Shown here: positions 46,034 to 58,899 of the stretch, piece by piece
Position numbering within the stretch: position 1 is the stretch's first letter
Layout: every line of letters begins with the position of its first letter
The notes under the pieces: model-generated
Told to the model about the DNA's origin: nothing
What the model saw: only the letters and a program-made list of their open reading frames with translations
Databases searched by the model: none
Assembly (NCBI RefSeq): GCF_030272615.1
Contig: NC_081408.1
Span: 619,190,476 to 619,254,475 of the forward strand
Origin: Cryptomeria japonica
Lineage: Eukaryota; Streptophyta; Pinopsida; Cupressales; Cupressaceae
Reading direction: 5' to 3'
DNA: 64,000 nt
Position numbers and translations under genes: made by a program

Positions 46034-46500
46034 CTATATCCTGACAAACCTCGATGTTGGCCGAGGACTATCATAACCAGTGAAAAAGCGGGTGTAGTCC
46101 ATAATAAAGAGGTTCCATAGAAAGAATGTTGTGACATCCTCGATACTCTCATTGGAGCATGGCACCAAGGCCCGTCCATGTCTCCAATGGGGTCTGTCAG
46201 CACACATTATGTGAAACCAAGGGAGAGTGACTGGCCAGTACGTAAGGGTAAAATACATTGACCATAGTCACCTATAAAAAGTGACCATCCCCAGAGTTGA
46301 CGTTTGGGCAAATAACATCACCTCTTCTATGTGCATAGTGTACATATTGTCCTTAGTATAATGTCTTCCAATTCGAACGGTCCACTCACTGGCCCATCTG
46401 GGAGTTATCATTCAGATAATATCTGCAATAAGGATATCCGGGAGGTGCTGAAATAATGTTGACTCCTCATCGTTCTCTGCCAACCTTTGTAGCAATCTGT
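46034..46500 (-). pseudogene. Unknown ORF downstream of the MULE transposase
   Basis: One minus-strand frame of about 155 codons with two stops (near 46412 and 46274): RLLQRLAENDEESTLFQHLP, then TVRIGRHYTKDNMYTMHIEE, then MYFTLTYWPVTLPWFHIMC, then FFLWNLFIMDYTRFFTGYDS. It is aromatic-rich and no family is recognised. It has the same strand and direction as the MULE transposase and lies about 500 bp past its end. It could be a second MULE gene or a captured host exon. Confidence 0.4.
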
Positions 46501-46974
46501 AGATACATACGATAAGAGTGTTAGTAATATAACTATAAAATTCAATAAATGTAAGACATAAGAGTTGTAAGCACTAAAAAAATGCAATACATAATCACAC
46601 CATAAGAGTATTAATTATTTAACTAGAGCACTCAATAAATTGAAGACATAAAAGCGTAATACTAAAAATTAAGTTGCATAAAACCTATGTCTGTCACCTG
46701 ACGTGTATGTGAAAGTCATTGAGGGATTAAAAATGGTAAAAAAAAGGGACTTGCATACAAAGATACATTATAAAAGATGGTTAGGGACAGTAATAGTAAA
46801 CATTACAATGCAACTACAATAAACAAAGTTGTTCCATATTACGCAACAGGTTGAATGAAGAATGGCTAAACATGAAGCACATATATGACATACTTACAAA
46901 TAGAAAGCTTAATTTGAATAAATAATACCAAAATTAGTATCAGTGAGGATCATTTTGTGATCCTTGTCCATGTA

Positions 46975-49560
46975 AAAGACCATCAAAAGACAATCTCCAA
47001 CGATGACTCCTATGGCCAGGTGTTGAGGGGGTGTCGAAAACTGTCACACATAAGTGTGGATCACTTTCACTGACTAAAAGACATGACAACTAAATAAATG
47101 TGTGCAACATTCACACATTTAGAAACCACTTACAGGTGGCACTAGAGTACCAACCTGTATTAGACACAACCAATGCAGTGGCAAGGACATGCAGTTCTGG
47201 TGCTTGGTCTAATTGCCTCTTTTCCTTTCTCCTCCTAGAAGTCTCAAAGGGGAACTCAAAGGTGACAGTCTGCTGAACATCATGACATATCTCACTCATA
47301 GTACTCTACCTATGTTGCTGCCGATTACAACAATGGACCCGACTTGCACTAAACCAAGGCCACATACGTTCGGTGGTTGTATTGGCTAGATCGCTAGAGG
47401 GACTAAAATCAAATGACATGGCATTGGCATTCTGAAGATCACCAATGAACCTATCTAGACAGCCTACAAATTCCATTAGTTTATTTCCCGAACTTGGCAT
47501 TGTTTGCAACAACATGTTTAACTTTCTTCTTGCTTCATTCCACATTACAGTGTCCACATCCTCTAAATTTGTATGTATATTTGAAATGCTATCAACGATA
47601 GGTTCAGGTGTTGGGTTTTCATTATTATTAGCAGATGTTGGAGTTGACATAGGAATAGGATCTATATGAAACAATTTCTTAGAGTGAACTATACATCTTT
47701 TAAGTTAGCAAATATCAACATTCATGAATATCCACTTACTCGGAACACGTGAATCATGGAATGAATTGTTCATCATTGCAACAACCTTCAATGCATGCTT
47801 GCACCTGTTTCCTCACAAACTCCATGGACATTTACAGATGTAGAAGTGATCCCCAAATTTCCTAACCACATACCAATTGTACAAGGACTGACTTTTCACC
47901 CAGTACCAACTAGGAGTAGTGTCGTCTGGAACACAATCATCATTAGGAATTGCCTTTGCCCTCTCCATACTATTTTGCAAATGTGCCAACCTATAGTTTT
48001 TGATAAATCCAAAATGCTGCAATTCTTGCTTATGCTAGTAGAATGGTTCCACTTTATAAACAAGTATAAAATACAGATTCTCCATCCTCCTCGAGCATGT
48101 CTCTTTATCATCTCTTAAGTGCAATGACTTCAATTTTCCATGGTATGATTCGATGGCATTATTTGTGTCCTGGTTAGCATGAGTGAAATTCCTAAAGTTT
48201 TTCGCCGACATAGCTAGCCAAAAAGAAAGGAAAAAAAGAAATTAAAATAGCAATAGGATGTCAACTACCAAATGACAACCAAAATGGGTAACAAGTCATA
48301 AAGCCAAATCGAAGGTAATGTCCAATTCAATGATACGACCTTCTTCTTGACACCATGTGCTATAGAAATACTCTAGAAAATGTGGTTGATCACTAAATTC
48401 AACAAAGAAAGTGTGCAGCTCCTGCAGAGTGCTCTCTTCGCTTTCATGCATTTCCATCATTATCGGCCCTACATAGTGAAAAATGTCCATTTCTCCTTCC
48501 TTCATTGCATACTTGTACACATTCTTCAACCATGCTCGACGTACGTGCCAAATACAAAGTATGACACGACATTTAAAAACACTCCTATTATGAACAAAAT
48601 GTTTAATTGAGCCTGCTCATTTGAAATAAAACGTAGACCAACGTATCATAATGTTTGATTTCATGTAGACAAACATTTCTCTCTTGCACTTACTCTATCG
48701 CATGAATCTCTGCACTCGCACCATCCATGATAAATACATTGATCCTCCAATTAGGCCTCTTTTCCTTTGCTCATCTCCGCAACTCCATCAACCACACTTG
48801 AATATCCTTGATCTTGTTCCTCGATGTCACAACCCATGCAATAGGTACCCCCAATTGCTTCTCGTCAAATACAAGGTACAAATACAATTGATACTATTTT
48901 AAACAACAAACAAGAAGATCATGAGCATCCACAAATCAAATGGGCTGCTTGAAAACAGGTTAAGTTTGAAGAGACTTACCTCATAGTTGTTTGTTGCAAA
49001 TGTCAAATCCATTGAGATGATTGAGTCATGTGAGAATCAAACCATCATGTCATGCATCCAAGACGTTTGTATTCCCATAATGAAAGGTTTGTCAGCAAGC
49101 TGCTGGAAAAAAAAGAAATTAGCCTCATCTTGTTTTTTCCATTCTAAGATGCTTTTGGCATTGTGTACATGCTTTCATGACCGAATAGAATGGACCGTCA
49201 TCGCCACATTGATAACATCCTTGTGTGTGACGAATAAATGTCTCTTCTTCAACATGTCATGAAAAACGGTATCATCAAGATGTGTGTCAATAATAGCATC
49301 AATGCTCACATCCATCAACAACAACCTCTCTATATATGTTTTGCATTCATCTGAAAGGTTTGGTGCAAATTGAGAGTGCATCTCATTGTTGGTATCATCC
49401 ACGCCATGACAAGCTTCACCATTCTTGTCTACATGGAACAGTTGCTTCAATATCAAGATGGCCACATTTGGCCTACCATATAATACCTTAACAATGAAGT
49501 GGCATGTACAACCTCTTCTTTTTTATATGTCCTAGCATGCTTCTTATTCAACAACTTTTT
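46975..49560 (-). pseudogene. MULE transposase with SWIM zinc finger, decayed
   Basis: N-terminal part: 49515-49175 (SHFIVKVLYGRPNVAILILK, then ECKTYIERLLLMDVSIDAII). Catalytic region: MDLTFATNNYEV (about 48985-49020, likely first Asp), LGVPIAWVVTSRNKIKDIQV (about 48800-48860) and WRINVFIMDGAS, with Gly where MULEs have the second Asp (about 48730-48765). Next is the typical 'ClWHVrrAWlKN' site, here split by a frameshift (about 48500-48560), and an acidic region to 48296. The SWIM finger reads CKCPWSL(stop)GNRCKH at 47790-47840, so all CxC and CxH ligands remain. Downstream exons (47674-47306, 47299-47111) are Ser/Thr- then Arg-rich. Introns probably separate 48900-48985 and 47690-47750. Terminal inverted repeats were not identified. 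Confidence 0.75.
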
Positions 49561-50417
49561 ACTATTCTATTCTGGTTCATATGAACACCAATACCTTCAA
49601 AAACAACTCTCGTATTATCAAAAATAGACGTAATATAATTAAATGTAGAAAAAGAATAGGAAAGAATGTGTGTACTAATCGACTGTACATCTTTGTTGTA
49701 TGTGTGTTGTGCATAGCACTATCGTGCTCACTCTACCGCTTTCGAAGAAATTGCGTTTCAACACCTTCACGGAACAATTCCCCTCTGGTGAATGCATCCA
49801 ATCTACTGAGTGGAATTGCTCCACAGAGGTTTGTTGTTGAATCATTTTCGACACAAATTGGCATCCACTGAATATCCCTTGAAGAGAAATGACGCAAACC
49901 TTCACCAACATCTTGAACTTCCAATACCATAATGTCCTGCCATTTTCAGTGTTTTCCCATCCTGGTTTTGTACATATCAGACAAAGATAGAGACATTAGC
50001 AACAATAAACAGCCACAGTGATGATATCTTCAGTGTGATAGTGTTTTGAGATAGTGGTTGATGTCAAATTTGTTTGCCATGATATTGGTCCCTTGGCACA
50101 AACGACTTCACAAAGATACATTACATGGGCTCAATCAATGAATCATGTTAAATGCAATCCTCTACAAGAAGATCAATTGCTTTGGGAATTAAGCTAATTG
50201 ACGTAGTACCATCAATTCATCATGTCCATAGTATGTTATACCAATATGTTGAAGATTTCAACATCTTTGCTTCTCAAGGGTTCTAAAAATCTACAAACAT
50301 AACTTCCCCTGAATTGATACCCCTTTTAATTTAGTTTCTAGAAGAGCCATATGTACCATCTTGAGTTGCAGATCTATCCTTCACTTCATCATCTTTCTTT
50401 TCTTCTAATATTTGAAC
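49561..50417. other. Region upstream of the MULE, no clear gene
   Basis: Short frames on both strands (plus 49581-49871, minus 49675-49930) show no family. Some minus-strand frame at 49675-49930 may be N-terminal MULE sequence, but it is too broken to assign. Confidence 0.35.
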
Positions 50418-50780
50418 CTACATATTTTCCATCTTCTTTATTTGAGTTAGATCAACCTTCTTCTGTGAAAGAAAAGACTTGGTATTATTTCCTTTGCAAA
50501 ACTTATTAAAAAAATTTATATTTGTTATAGTTGTAACATGTAATGTCTTGTGGATCATTTCCACTTCTTGTATTGGATATGCAGCTAGCTGCCTTATGAC
50601 CAAAATTGTTGCATCTATAATAGTAACTATTGAAAGATTGAGTATTCTTGCATTGTTTACATTCATTAAACCATTCCCTATTATTAGTAAATAAATTTGT
50701 ATTTTTAAAATAATAATTCAAATGACTTGAATTACCAAACCAATAAAGACAAATATCACTAATAGTTGGAGAAATCACTA
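50418..50780 (-). pseudogene. Relic of a CCHC zinc-knuckle ORF
   Basis: The minus strand carries YYYRCNNFGHKAASC at about 50630-50590, matching CYACNKFGHRASKC in E1 with the first Cys lost. It is followed by ITCYNYNKYKFF near 50545-50510, a second knuckle decayed at Cys2 and His. An upstream CKQCKN pair marks a third. The end of the frame (VDLTQIKKMENM) is Lys-rich. It is a fragment of an E1/E2-type ORF1 or another copia gag. No LTR or ORF2 core was seen next to it. Confidence 0.5.
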
Positions 50781-51460
50781 TTAAATAAGTGATTTTCCTC
50801 TAAATTTTAGAGGTACAATTCGCTTGTTTGATGTAATTTAGCTTTTTTAGGGGTATTCTTTTAACTAGAAAGTAGAAAAGGCAAAACTAACACCTATACA
50901 TCAATACTTTATGTGCGAGAAAATTTGTATTTGACTACATCAATACTTAACACACATTGTGTTCAAAAATTGGCCTCAAGAACTCTAAGAAACATTGGTT
51001 CTTTACAAATTGTAATGTCTATCATCCATCATCAGTACATCTAGATGAAAATGACATCTTTAAATGTCAAAATATTGGTTCAAGATAAACTCAACCCCAA
51101 ATGTAACAAAGGCCCTAAAATATGACATAGATTTATGCTATTGTTTAGGTCTACATATTGGAAGGAGACAATCATCCATACCTATCACAAGCTTCTGCAA
51201 CTCATGTAGACTCAAGGTGAGTTGCAAAATGACCATCAAAGGTGCTCCATGTACCTACAATGGTGATCCATTTCTAACATAGTGTCACTTGAGACTTTTT
51301 CTATTTACCATAACAAGATGTTTTATAACATAGTGGTTAAGTACCTAAAATAGTACTACTGCTAATTTTACAAAATTATTCCTATTGTCTACAATACGGT
51401 CATAGAAGTGTAGTTTCAAGTTACATATGCAAAACAATAAATTGTAGATAAAGAGAAAAA
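50781..51460. other. No gene recognised
   Basis: Short frames only (plus 51064-51282, Cys-rich). AT-rich, no repeats. Confidence 0.35.
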
Positions 51461-51868
51461 CTAATTCCCAATGTGTTGGAGTATGACAACCATGTTCTCT
51501 CCACTCTCCATTACTTTGACAGCGGGTGATGCTGAGATCCAGTTATCATCGGAGTTGAGTAGTCTGTGGAAGGGATCCAGATTCCCATTCCTAGCCCCTA
51601 CCCTAAACACCTCCCATGCCTCCTGGATGAAGTTCTTCCTCCTCTCATGTGCTACCCTTTTTTGGGCAATTTCTTCATCTTCACTGTTTGACTCCTCCGA
51701 TTCAGAGGAGATGTAGTTGGTGTGGTTAAAATGGATGCCAATGGTTCTTACCCAACAATCATAATCCAACTCTAGAATGGCATTTTCCAGGGCTTGTCCA
51801 TCAGATAGGCAGACAAAGTTGTTGATCCTCTGTATGCTCACTTCCTTTAAATCGAATATGTCAACCAT
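51461..51868 (-). CDS. Unknown 135-codon acidic ORF
   Basis: An uninterrupted minus-strand frame starting MVDIFDLKEVSIQRINNF, with an acidic Ser/Glu patch (SSESEESNSEDEEI, residues about 54-67), then a basic/aromatic helix (RRKNFIQEAWEVFRVGARNG). I do not recognise it. It is free of stops, unusual in this window, but its short length makes this weak evidence of function. A frame-preserving link to the RNase H fragment at 52526 is interrupted by several stops. Confidence 0.35.
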   Translation of the reverse strand: MVDIFDLKEVSIQRINNFVCLSDGQALENAILELDYDCWVRTIGIHFNHTNYISSESEESNSEDEEIAQKRVAHERRKNFIQEAWEVFRVGARNGNLDPFHRLLNSDDNWISASPAVKVMESGENMVVILQHIGN

Positions 51869-52525
51869 AGGGCAAATGACAGCCTCATAACAAACCCATC
51901 ACACTAGTGTTGATTACCACCCAATATACCATTAGCCACCTGCCATACAACATTCTAGACCACATTGTTTGCTTGAAATAGCTGGCTACATTGGGCTTGG
52001 ATCGATTCCTCTCTACACAGGCAACTGAGACCAAAATGATGCACCATCGATTGAGATCGATACTTCCAGTCTTAAGATTGCAATCTAAACCATTCCTTAT
52101 ATAAAGTTTTGGACTTCCTAGAGAAGTCTAAAGACCAGAATAGGCCCAAAATACAATCAAGGTTCATCCGAACAACATATCTTTACTATTCTGAGAACTT
52201 GTCAAGTCCCTAGTCATATGTACTTTATCTAACTAGCCTAATACCAATCTACCAAAGTGCATGAAAAAATAGAGGTCTCTGGTTTGTCCTTCCACTAAAG
52301 GATGACCTACCTCTAGCTAAAATGAATCTCCCATGCTCTATCCACATTCACCGACATCCGATGCGCAATCATAAGAGAGCTCGAGATCTGCGTTGGTTAT
52401 GTGTACACCTTGGTCCATAGAATTACCCATCAAAAGTTTCCATGATGGCCCAGGTACCTTCATGCTTCTTATCTGATCTGTGACTTGACTTTGTAGACCG
52501 ATTCAGCCAAATCATCCTTTACAAT

Positions 52526-52860
52526 CTATTTGAGCTTATTCTGCCAGTCAAAATTCAAGATTTTCTCAGTGTATGATTCCAATAAGACACCCACATTAGC
52601 TAGATAATCAGCTACTTTGTTTGCTTCACAGAAAGTGTGGGAAATTCTATAATTTTGAAATTGGTTAAGGTGCATTGCAATATCAACCAAATAGCGACGA
52701 AGATTCCAATTAGGTGTCGAGTTGTTGTTGGTGGCGTTGATTATAATTTGTGAGTCTCCCTCTATTTCCACTGATATAAATCCGTTATCAACACAAAATC
52801 TGAGAGCATTATATGGATACCATTAGCCTCCAACTAAACTCCCTATCATAATAATCCAAG
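52526..52860 (-). pseudogene. RNase H (RVT_3-type) fragment
   Basis: The minus frame reads ALRFCVDNGFISVEIEGDSQ, IIINATNN, NLRRYLVDIAMHLNQF and SHTFCEANKVADYLANVGV. The pattern (ExDSxxxxxxI ... HxxREaNkvADxLAN) is the RNase H-like domain found at the end of plant LINE-type polyproteins and as solitary RVT_3 genes. One acidic residue is visible in EGDSQ and one in VADYLAN; the upstream part with the first catalytic Asp has decayed (stop near 52830). No reverse transcriptase is adjacent. Confidence 0.7.
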
Positions 52861-52889
52861 TTCTCATCCACAAACTCTCATCACAAAAC

Positions 52890-53190
52890 CTTATTATCTC
52901 CAAATGTGTCATATGTGGCATACAATACATAGATGGGGATCCATATAATCCTCTAGACATCCTCTAGCGTCACCTACATCTCACCTATCTATAGGTGAAA
53001 TGAGCTATTCTTGTTGTTCCATCTCTCAACTAAGACAATCAGTAGTATGAGATTAGCCCAAATTCTAGGCATGAAAACCACATGACATATTCCTATTGAG
53101 CCTAGTGTCAAATGGTCAATATCCATCAATAGGGGTTGCATACTATGGGTTAGGGGATGCCTCTCCCACAAAATTGTCATACCTATGTCA
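52890..53190 (-). pseudogene. Plant mobile domain fragment, copy 3
   Basis: The minus frame reads DHLTLGSIGICHVVFMPRIW, LIVLVERWNNKNSSFHL, a stop, IGEM, a stop, VTLEDV, a stop, RIIWIPIYVLYATYDTF. This matches the PMD start (ALxERWxxETxxFHLPxGEMTVTLEDVxxxLxxPI). Three stops in 30 codons show strong decay. Only the N-terminal third of the domain is present. It lies directly beside the RNase H fragment. Confidence 0.75.
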
Positions 53191-53987
53191 TCCTACTTTA
53201 GCTCTCCTATTTTTAGGATCAGGGCATCTCTTGCTTTCTATAAAGAAAGTATTTATGCATTGTATCATTCTTTCTGTAATCTTTGCTTTTGAGGAATATG
53301 GCACATTTTTCTTGCTACTCCCATTTGTGGAAGGTGTTCTAGTTTTTTGTTTGATCTTGTAGGCTTGTGTTGCAAACTTTTATGTTTTAAAATTCGAAAT
53401 GGTATTAGAGATATCAAAATTTAATGATGAGGATATAAATATTAAGAGAACATAACTATGCATATAGACCTCTAAATAATCTTGATAAACACTTGCCTAT
53501 GCATTTTTGATACCACATTAAAGAACACAATGAAACCAAAAAGTAAAACTTTCCACATTACCATTTTGATACAAAATGTGGGGAAAGATGATCTAGTGGA
53601 GTTCCTAACATGAGAGGTATGGGAAAAAGTATCAGACACATTCTTAGAGGAATCTTTCTTCCTATAGAATGGACAAGATTGGTGGTTTGAATGAATCTTA
53701 TACATCAGCCATTGAGAAGTTTGGCATAGAGTAATCATGTATATGTGAGTTAGGAATACCAATAAACCTTTGATTTCTAGAGTTCATTATTGAGATCCAT
53801 CCACATAATATATGTCAAATGTCTTATGGACAAATTCATGTTTGAGGGGGTTCATGATGTTTGTTGGAACTTGGGAGGTCCCCTAATTCTTTAAACATAT
53901 AGATGTCTTTCCTAACAAATCTCTTTCCTTTAAACTTGTTGATGAAGAGTAAAGGGTGTTCATTATACTAAAATAGCTTGTTCCACC
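53191..53987. other. No gene recognised
   Basis: Short frames on both strands without signature. The sequence immediately before 53988 (agcttgttccacc) is not a polypurine tract, so the LTR there is a 5' LTR or a solo/partial copy. Confidence 0.4.
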
Positions 53988-55347
53988 TGTAGTCACATAA
54001 ATATGTCCACTTAGTTAAATGAATATTTACTATTTATTTGATTATTACATCCACTAGCTAACAATTAATTAAATTAATATTTAATTAATTCATCCTCAAC
54101 CCCTTCTCCTCTTAATTAAATAAATTATTTAGTCTATTTAAATTAAATCATTAAACCACACCTCTAAATTAATTAATTTAATTTTAATTAAAATCCTATT
54201 TTCCCTCACCCACCAAACCCACTTGCAATCCTAAATCCCCTTCTAGACTCTTCTAACCACTTTCTAAGTTCTTCTAGCCATTCCTAATTAAGCCTTAACC
54301 CCCATCCCCTAAATATTGTCACATTCCTAAGCAACTTGAAGTCACTTCTCAAAGCCTCAAAGTCTTTGAAAAGCATTTAGTGCTTTATGTGTTGAACAAG
54401 ATAACCCCTAAAGTCTTCTAAACCACTAATGACTCTTACATGACCATTAATGGCTCTTACATAACCATTTATGGTTAATTCCACTTGCCCACTTGGTTAG
54501 AGGCTTAACCTCTAACTCAACCTCCATGTAACCCTTGTGTCTCCTCAAGCATTCATTGCTTTGACCATGGTTATTCCCACTAACTCTTGCACAAGATTTT
54601 ATCCATTGGATAAAAACATTATTCATTGAATAAAGGCTTTTATTCATCCAACCCAAATTAAACCCTAACTCCTAAGGTAACCCTCAAGTCATGTCAAGCA
54701 TTTAATGCTTATTTCATCTCCTCTCAAGCCATCTCATGTTGAAATTTGTCATCCTGGGATTGGATTGAAAGCCCTCATATGGATCATAAACCCATCAATC
54801 CTGACCCTTGTTGAGATTACTCAATCTCAACCATCCATCACTCCATTTTTCTTATAAATAGAGCTCATTTCTTCAAAATATAGATCCAGAAATCTTGTAT
54901 GCATCTAAGTTATAGTGAATTTAGGAGAGCATTTTAAGCATAATCTACATTTGTCTTTTTGGCTAAAATTAACATTAGTTAATTAAATAACATCTCATAT
55001 TTAGTTTGTTTTACACTTGCATTGGCATCTCAAAATCATTTCAATCTTGAATCTCCATAAGAAATCCAGAATAGTGCAAAAAGCTAATGAGAGATACACT
55101 CATTTGGAACTTAGAGAGGAGAGGAACAAGGGAGGAGTAGCTACAAACATGGTGGAGGGCATTTGGAGATGTTTTATTGCATTCCTTAGTTTTGTTAAGC
55201 TTTCTATTTTGTGTTTGGTATCTCTCTTGATATGCTTGAGTAGGATAGTCTTTGATTTGTGATTTCTAACACTAACACTTGGATTGTTTCTTGTGTGTTT
55301 GTGTTTGTCTTTCTAACATATTCTAACATCCTTTTTGGAGAGCATCA
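53988..55347 (+). mobile_element. Gypsy LTR (plus orientation), second copy
   Basis: Starts TGTAGTCACATAAATATG and ends GGAGAGCATCA, 1360 bp, the inverse counterpart of 17520-18997. TATA box TATAAATAG at 54853-54861 followed by AGCTC. Shared stretches include aaccattaatggctc-type words and accatggttattcc. The primer site after it is not convincing (ccaccaaatgg). Confidence 0.75.
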
Positions 55348-58019
55348 CCACCAAATGGAAGAGATAGGGCAATTAAGACCATGCTAAAGAGATTGGTCAT
55401 ACCAAGTGAGGTGTTAGGAAACTATTTACCAAGTTTTAAAAATTCTATTAAATGAGTCTATCTCTTAGATAGTATAATATTTAATTACAATCCTAATGTA
55501 TAATTTTTAATCTCCAAAGTTCTTGAAATAGGTAAGTTGGACACTCATTGGTGCACGAGCACCTAGCTTTTAACCATTTTTAATGCATTTTCCAGATTTT
55601 GATGTGATGATCCATATTTTGGATTAGGTGTTTGAATAATGGACTACTTAGAGGTCCACATGTGTGTTTTATAGTCATTTGAAGGATGATTGTCACCTAG
55701 GTTGTTACTTTTCTCAAATATGGCCTATGAGTCCTTGTAAGCCTAAAATGGCATAAATTTTCATTATGATGTAAAATGACTTGTAAAGCCTCGTTAGGAA
55801 TTTAGGAATGTCAGTTTAATGTTAGGAAGTCATCATAGGAGGTTTAGTATAAGTAAAAATACATAAAAGGCAAAAATGCTCATTTGAGCAAAAGTTGTCA
55901 TTGTTGCTTGACAACTTTTTTGCAACTTTTTGAGCAACTTTGCATTTTTGAGAAAATCGGTGGTTAGGAAACTGATGAAGAGTTGGTTATGACCAAAATG
56001 GAATATAAAATGCTTTGAGAATTATTGTACACAGGTTGGAACATTTGTGAGCAATTTTGAATAGATTTTGAAGACAATTTCCAGATTTTACCTTGTAATT
56101 TTGTCAATTTTATAGCAGCAATCCGTACCAAATGGATTGACCTTGCTAATGTTATTTAATGGTGGTTTAGTGTATATTATTTTATTTCTTAGGAGGTGTT
56201 TGTAATTTCTTTTAGTGCAAGTTTGAGGTGTGTTTACAAATTTGTATTGCTCTCAACCTGAGCAAGGGTTCAAGAGCCCAGTCATGGTTCCAACTTGAAA
56301 TCCCTTGATTTTTGCTTAATGACCCTTGGGATTCAAGTCATGGAACCCTTGTACAGTATAAATATGTTTTGTAATGGCCTAGAAGCTATTTGGAAGCAAC
56401 TTTCCATCATTTTGTAGGCGAGTTCAGTCATAGCCCGGTTAGGAAAATGATGGAAAACGTTGTATTTACTTGCAGGGTTGTGAATTTGTGAATGTGCCAA
56501 GTATTTGGAATGGAAATGTGATGTAGGAAATAGTATCATTGAAGAGGTAGAGGTGTGATAGGGTGCAGAAACCATTTAAACCTTTTGAAGAAGACTGCTA
56601 ATTCAAAACCCCTCAAAATTGCCATTTTTGGGGATCCGTACTAGTACGGACAGACCAGATTGTCTACCCTAGTAGATTCAAAAGTTTTTCCAAAAGGGTA
56701 CTCAGATCACCAAATGTGTTGGAAGGTTCTTTTAGTGAATTTTGAGTAATTTCCCCAAAACCAATTGGAAGCAACTATTGAGCACAAATTGATAGGGAGC
56801 ACTCCAAGAGAGTTTGAGTGTTTTGACTTGTTAAAGGACAAGTGAGGAGTGATAGGATCCCACAAAAACATTACCCAACTATGTTTTGAGTAAGGTGTGA
56901 ATCTCTTTGAGAACCTCTCCCCATCACCCACGAGGAGCTACAAGATATTGTTTATTATTATTCTCTGAAATTATATGAGATGTTGCAATGGCACTGAATA
57001 AGGGAGGTTTAAAAGGAAGTTAAAAACAAGTTATGTATCATCTTTTTCAAAATAGGCAATAAAAATATGAATACAATTATTACACTTGTAGAACTCATAG
57101 GAAAGAGAAAGTAGGCTTAAAAAATAAGTTATGGATCTTTTTTTGAACTCCACAAATAAATGGATAATTCATTATTACAATTCCCCATTGCATTATCATA
57201 GGAATGTTGGGAGTGGATGCATAAAAGGTTGAGCTTGATTGACATTTATTTGGATTCATAGTTTGTAATCAGAGGATATCATCAGATGTAGAAGTCAACA
57301 AAGATAGTAAATCATCCAATCATCAACACACATAAAGAACAATCATAACACAAGTAAATGGACCAGCAACAACATCATTAGTGTTTGTGTGGCTCCCTCT
57401 AGATGTGAGCTTGTCGTAGCTAACCATTCAGCACTTCTAACTCAATCCAACTCTATGAGTGATATCCCATATTGGGAATTGTATATAGCAACATTGGAAT
57501 TGGTATCCGGAATATAGAATATAAAATATGAGAGAGAACAATTTCATGCACATAGAATCAAAAGACAATTTTTGTTTTTTTTCTCCATATATATTGAAAT
57601 CCTCCAATTTCTCACTGAGCCAGAATAGAAACTCAGTTGTGCTACAAGAATTTAATTTAATTTGTAGTCATATATATTGAAATTCTTGAATTTGATGTTA
57701 TAGAATAATTTCATGTACATACAATAAAAAACATATATTTTTTCACCATATATATAATGAAACGCTAAGAACAATTTCAAAACAAGGAAGATAAGAGTAT
57801 CAATTGTTGTCAACAATTTTTATTTTTGTCTGGTAAAGCTATATTTTATATTAATTCTGAAAATGTTTGCATTCTAAAAGAAAAACCTTAACGGCTAGAT
57901 GACTATACTATCAAAGCCGGTATACATAACGGTCCATACATAACACATTCAAAAACACTTCAAAAAAAAACATAGTCCTTGCTTCAAAAAAGGTTGTATG
58001 TTCCATCTCACTACTCAAT
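55348..58019 (+). other. Probable gypsy leader, then unassigned sequence
   Basis: 2.7 kb with no gag or pol frame. Unlike the other leaders it lacks an AGCGC motif array. A near-palindrome tccgtactagtacgga is at 56635-56650. From 57000 the sequence is simple AT-rich DNA. Minus frames at 56333-56575 and 56707-56931 have no signature. Confidence 0.4.
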
Positions 58020-58727
58020 GTGAACAATCATTGTGCCCTCTTCCACATCCATCACTTCCATGTTCCCCACTTGGTTCATTTTTGTCTCCCTGTTGGAGCC
58101 TTCACCAAACTGCAGTGCATGACCCTTCTTAGTTGTTCCTCTTCTACAAGGTCGACCCCATCGTTTTGTGCATGCAGGAACCGTTCATTGCACAAGTGCT
58201 CTATATTTCAACCAAGGTCCCCATTTTTCCATCTCCACATGCGCTTGCCAGACATTGACCGTCTCAAGGTATTGTACAATACCATGCATTCTATCCTATG
58301 CTACACTTCTTCTCACCTCTTTACCAAATGTGGCGCTCCAAAGAAAGAATAGTTGCAAGGGAGGAGTGAATTTACTCACGTGAATCCACACTTTGTCCAC
58401 ACTTTCAAATTTGTCCATGTCTCGTGCCAAACCTAATAAAGCTTTCATTCCCCCTAGCCATTCCTTCAAGACACACCTGTTCATGATTTCTCTGACTTTC
58501 ACAACAAGTTGGAGCTCCAGACACCATGCCATAAATAGAGACACTATGTCCGCATTCATTTTGTACTTCCATCCACCATCTCGATACTCAGGTCCAAGGA
58601 TTAACTTCACCACTGAAAGGAATGTGTTATCTTCATAGGTGAACAGGTTCATCAACCTATCATCACTTATTCCTCCCCAAAATGCGACCTATGTTTTGCT
58701 TGTCTCTAAAGAAAAGTTGGCCTCCAT
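58020..58727 (-). pseudogene. Unrecognised gene fragment
   Basis: Minus strand, possible ATG 58727 (MEANFSLETSKT, stop, VAFWGGISDDRLMNLFTYED), then 119 open codons to 58296: NTFLSVVKLILGPEYRDGGW, NADIVSLFMAWCLELQLVVK, NRCVLKEWLGGMKALLGLAR and DKFESVDKVWIHVSKF. The frame continues past the stop to about 58190 (YLETVNVWQAHVEMEKWGPW). Composition is that of an ordinary globular, helix-rich protein, not of a gag or repeat. I cannot name the family. It lies between a gypsy leader and a gypsy LTR, and could be a captured or exapted host exon, or part of a DNA transposon. Confidence 0.45.
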
Positions 58728-58899
58728 ATTTGAAATCGAGATACCTATAATTCCAAAACGGACATGCAAATCTATTAGAATAACAACGACGTCTATAAAT
58801 TATTTTAATTTTTATCAACCTATGCGTTAATTTTTTAGTGCTTTCTAATAACTAAATTCATCTACCACATGTTCCAAGTTATTCTAGAATCTAAGTACT

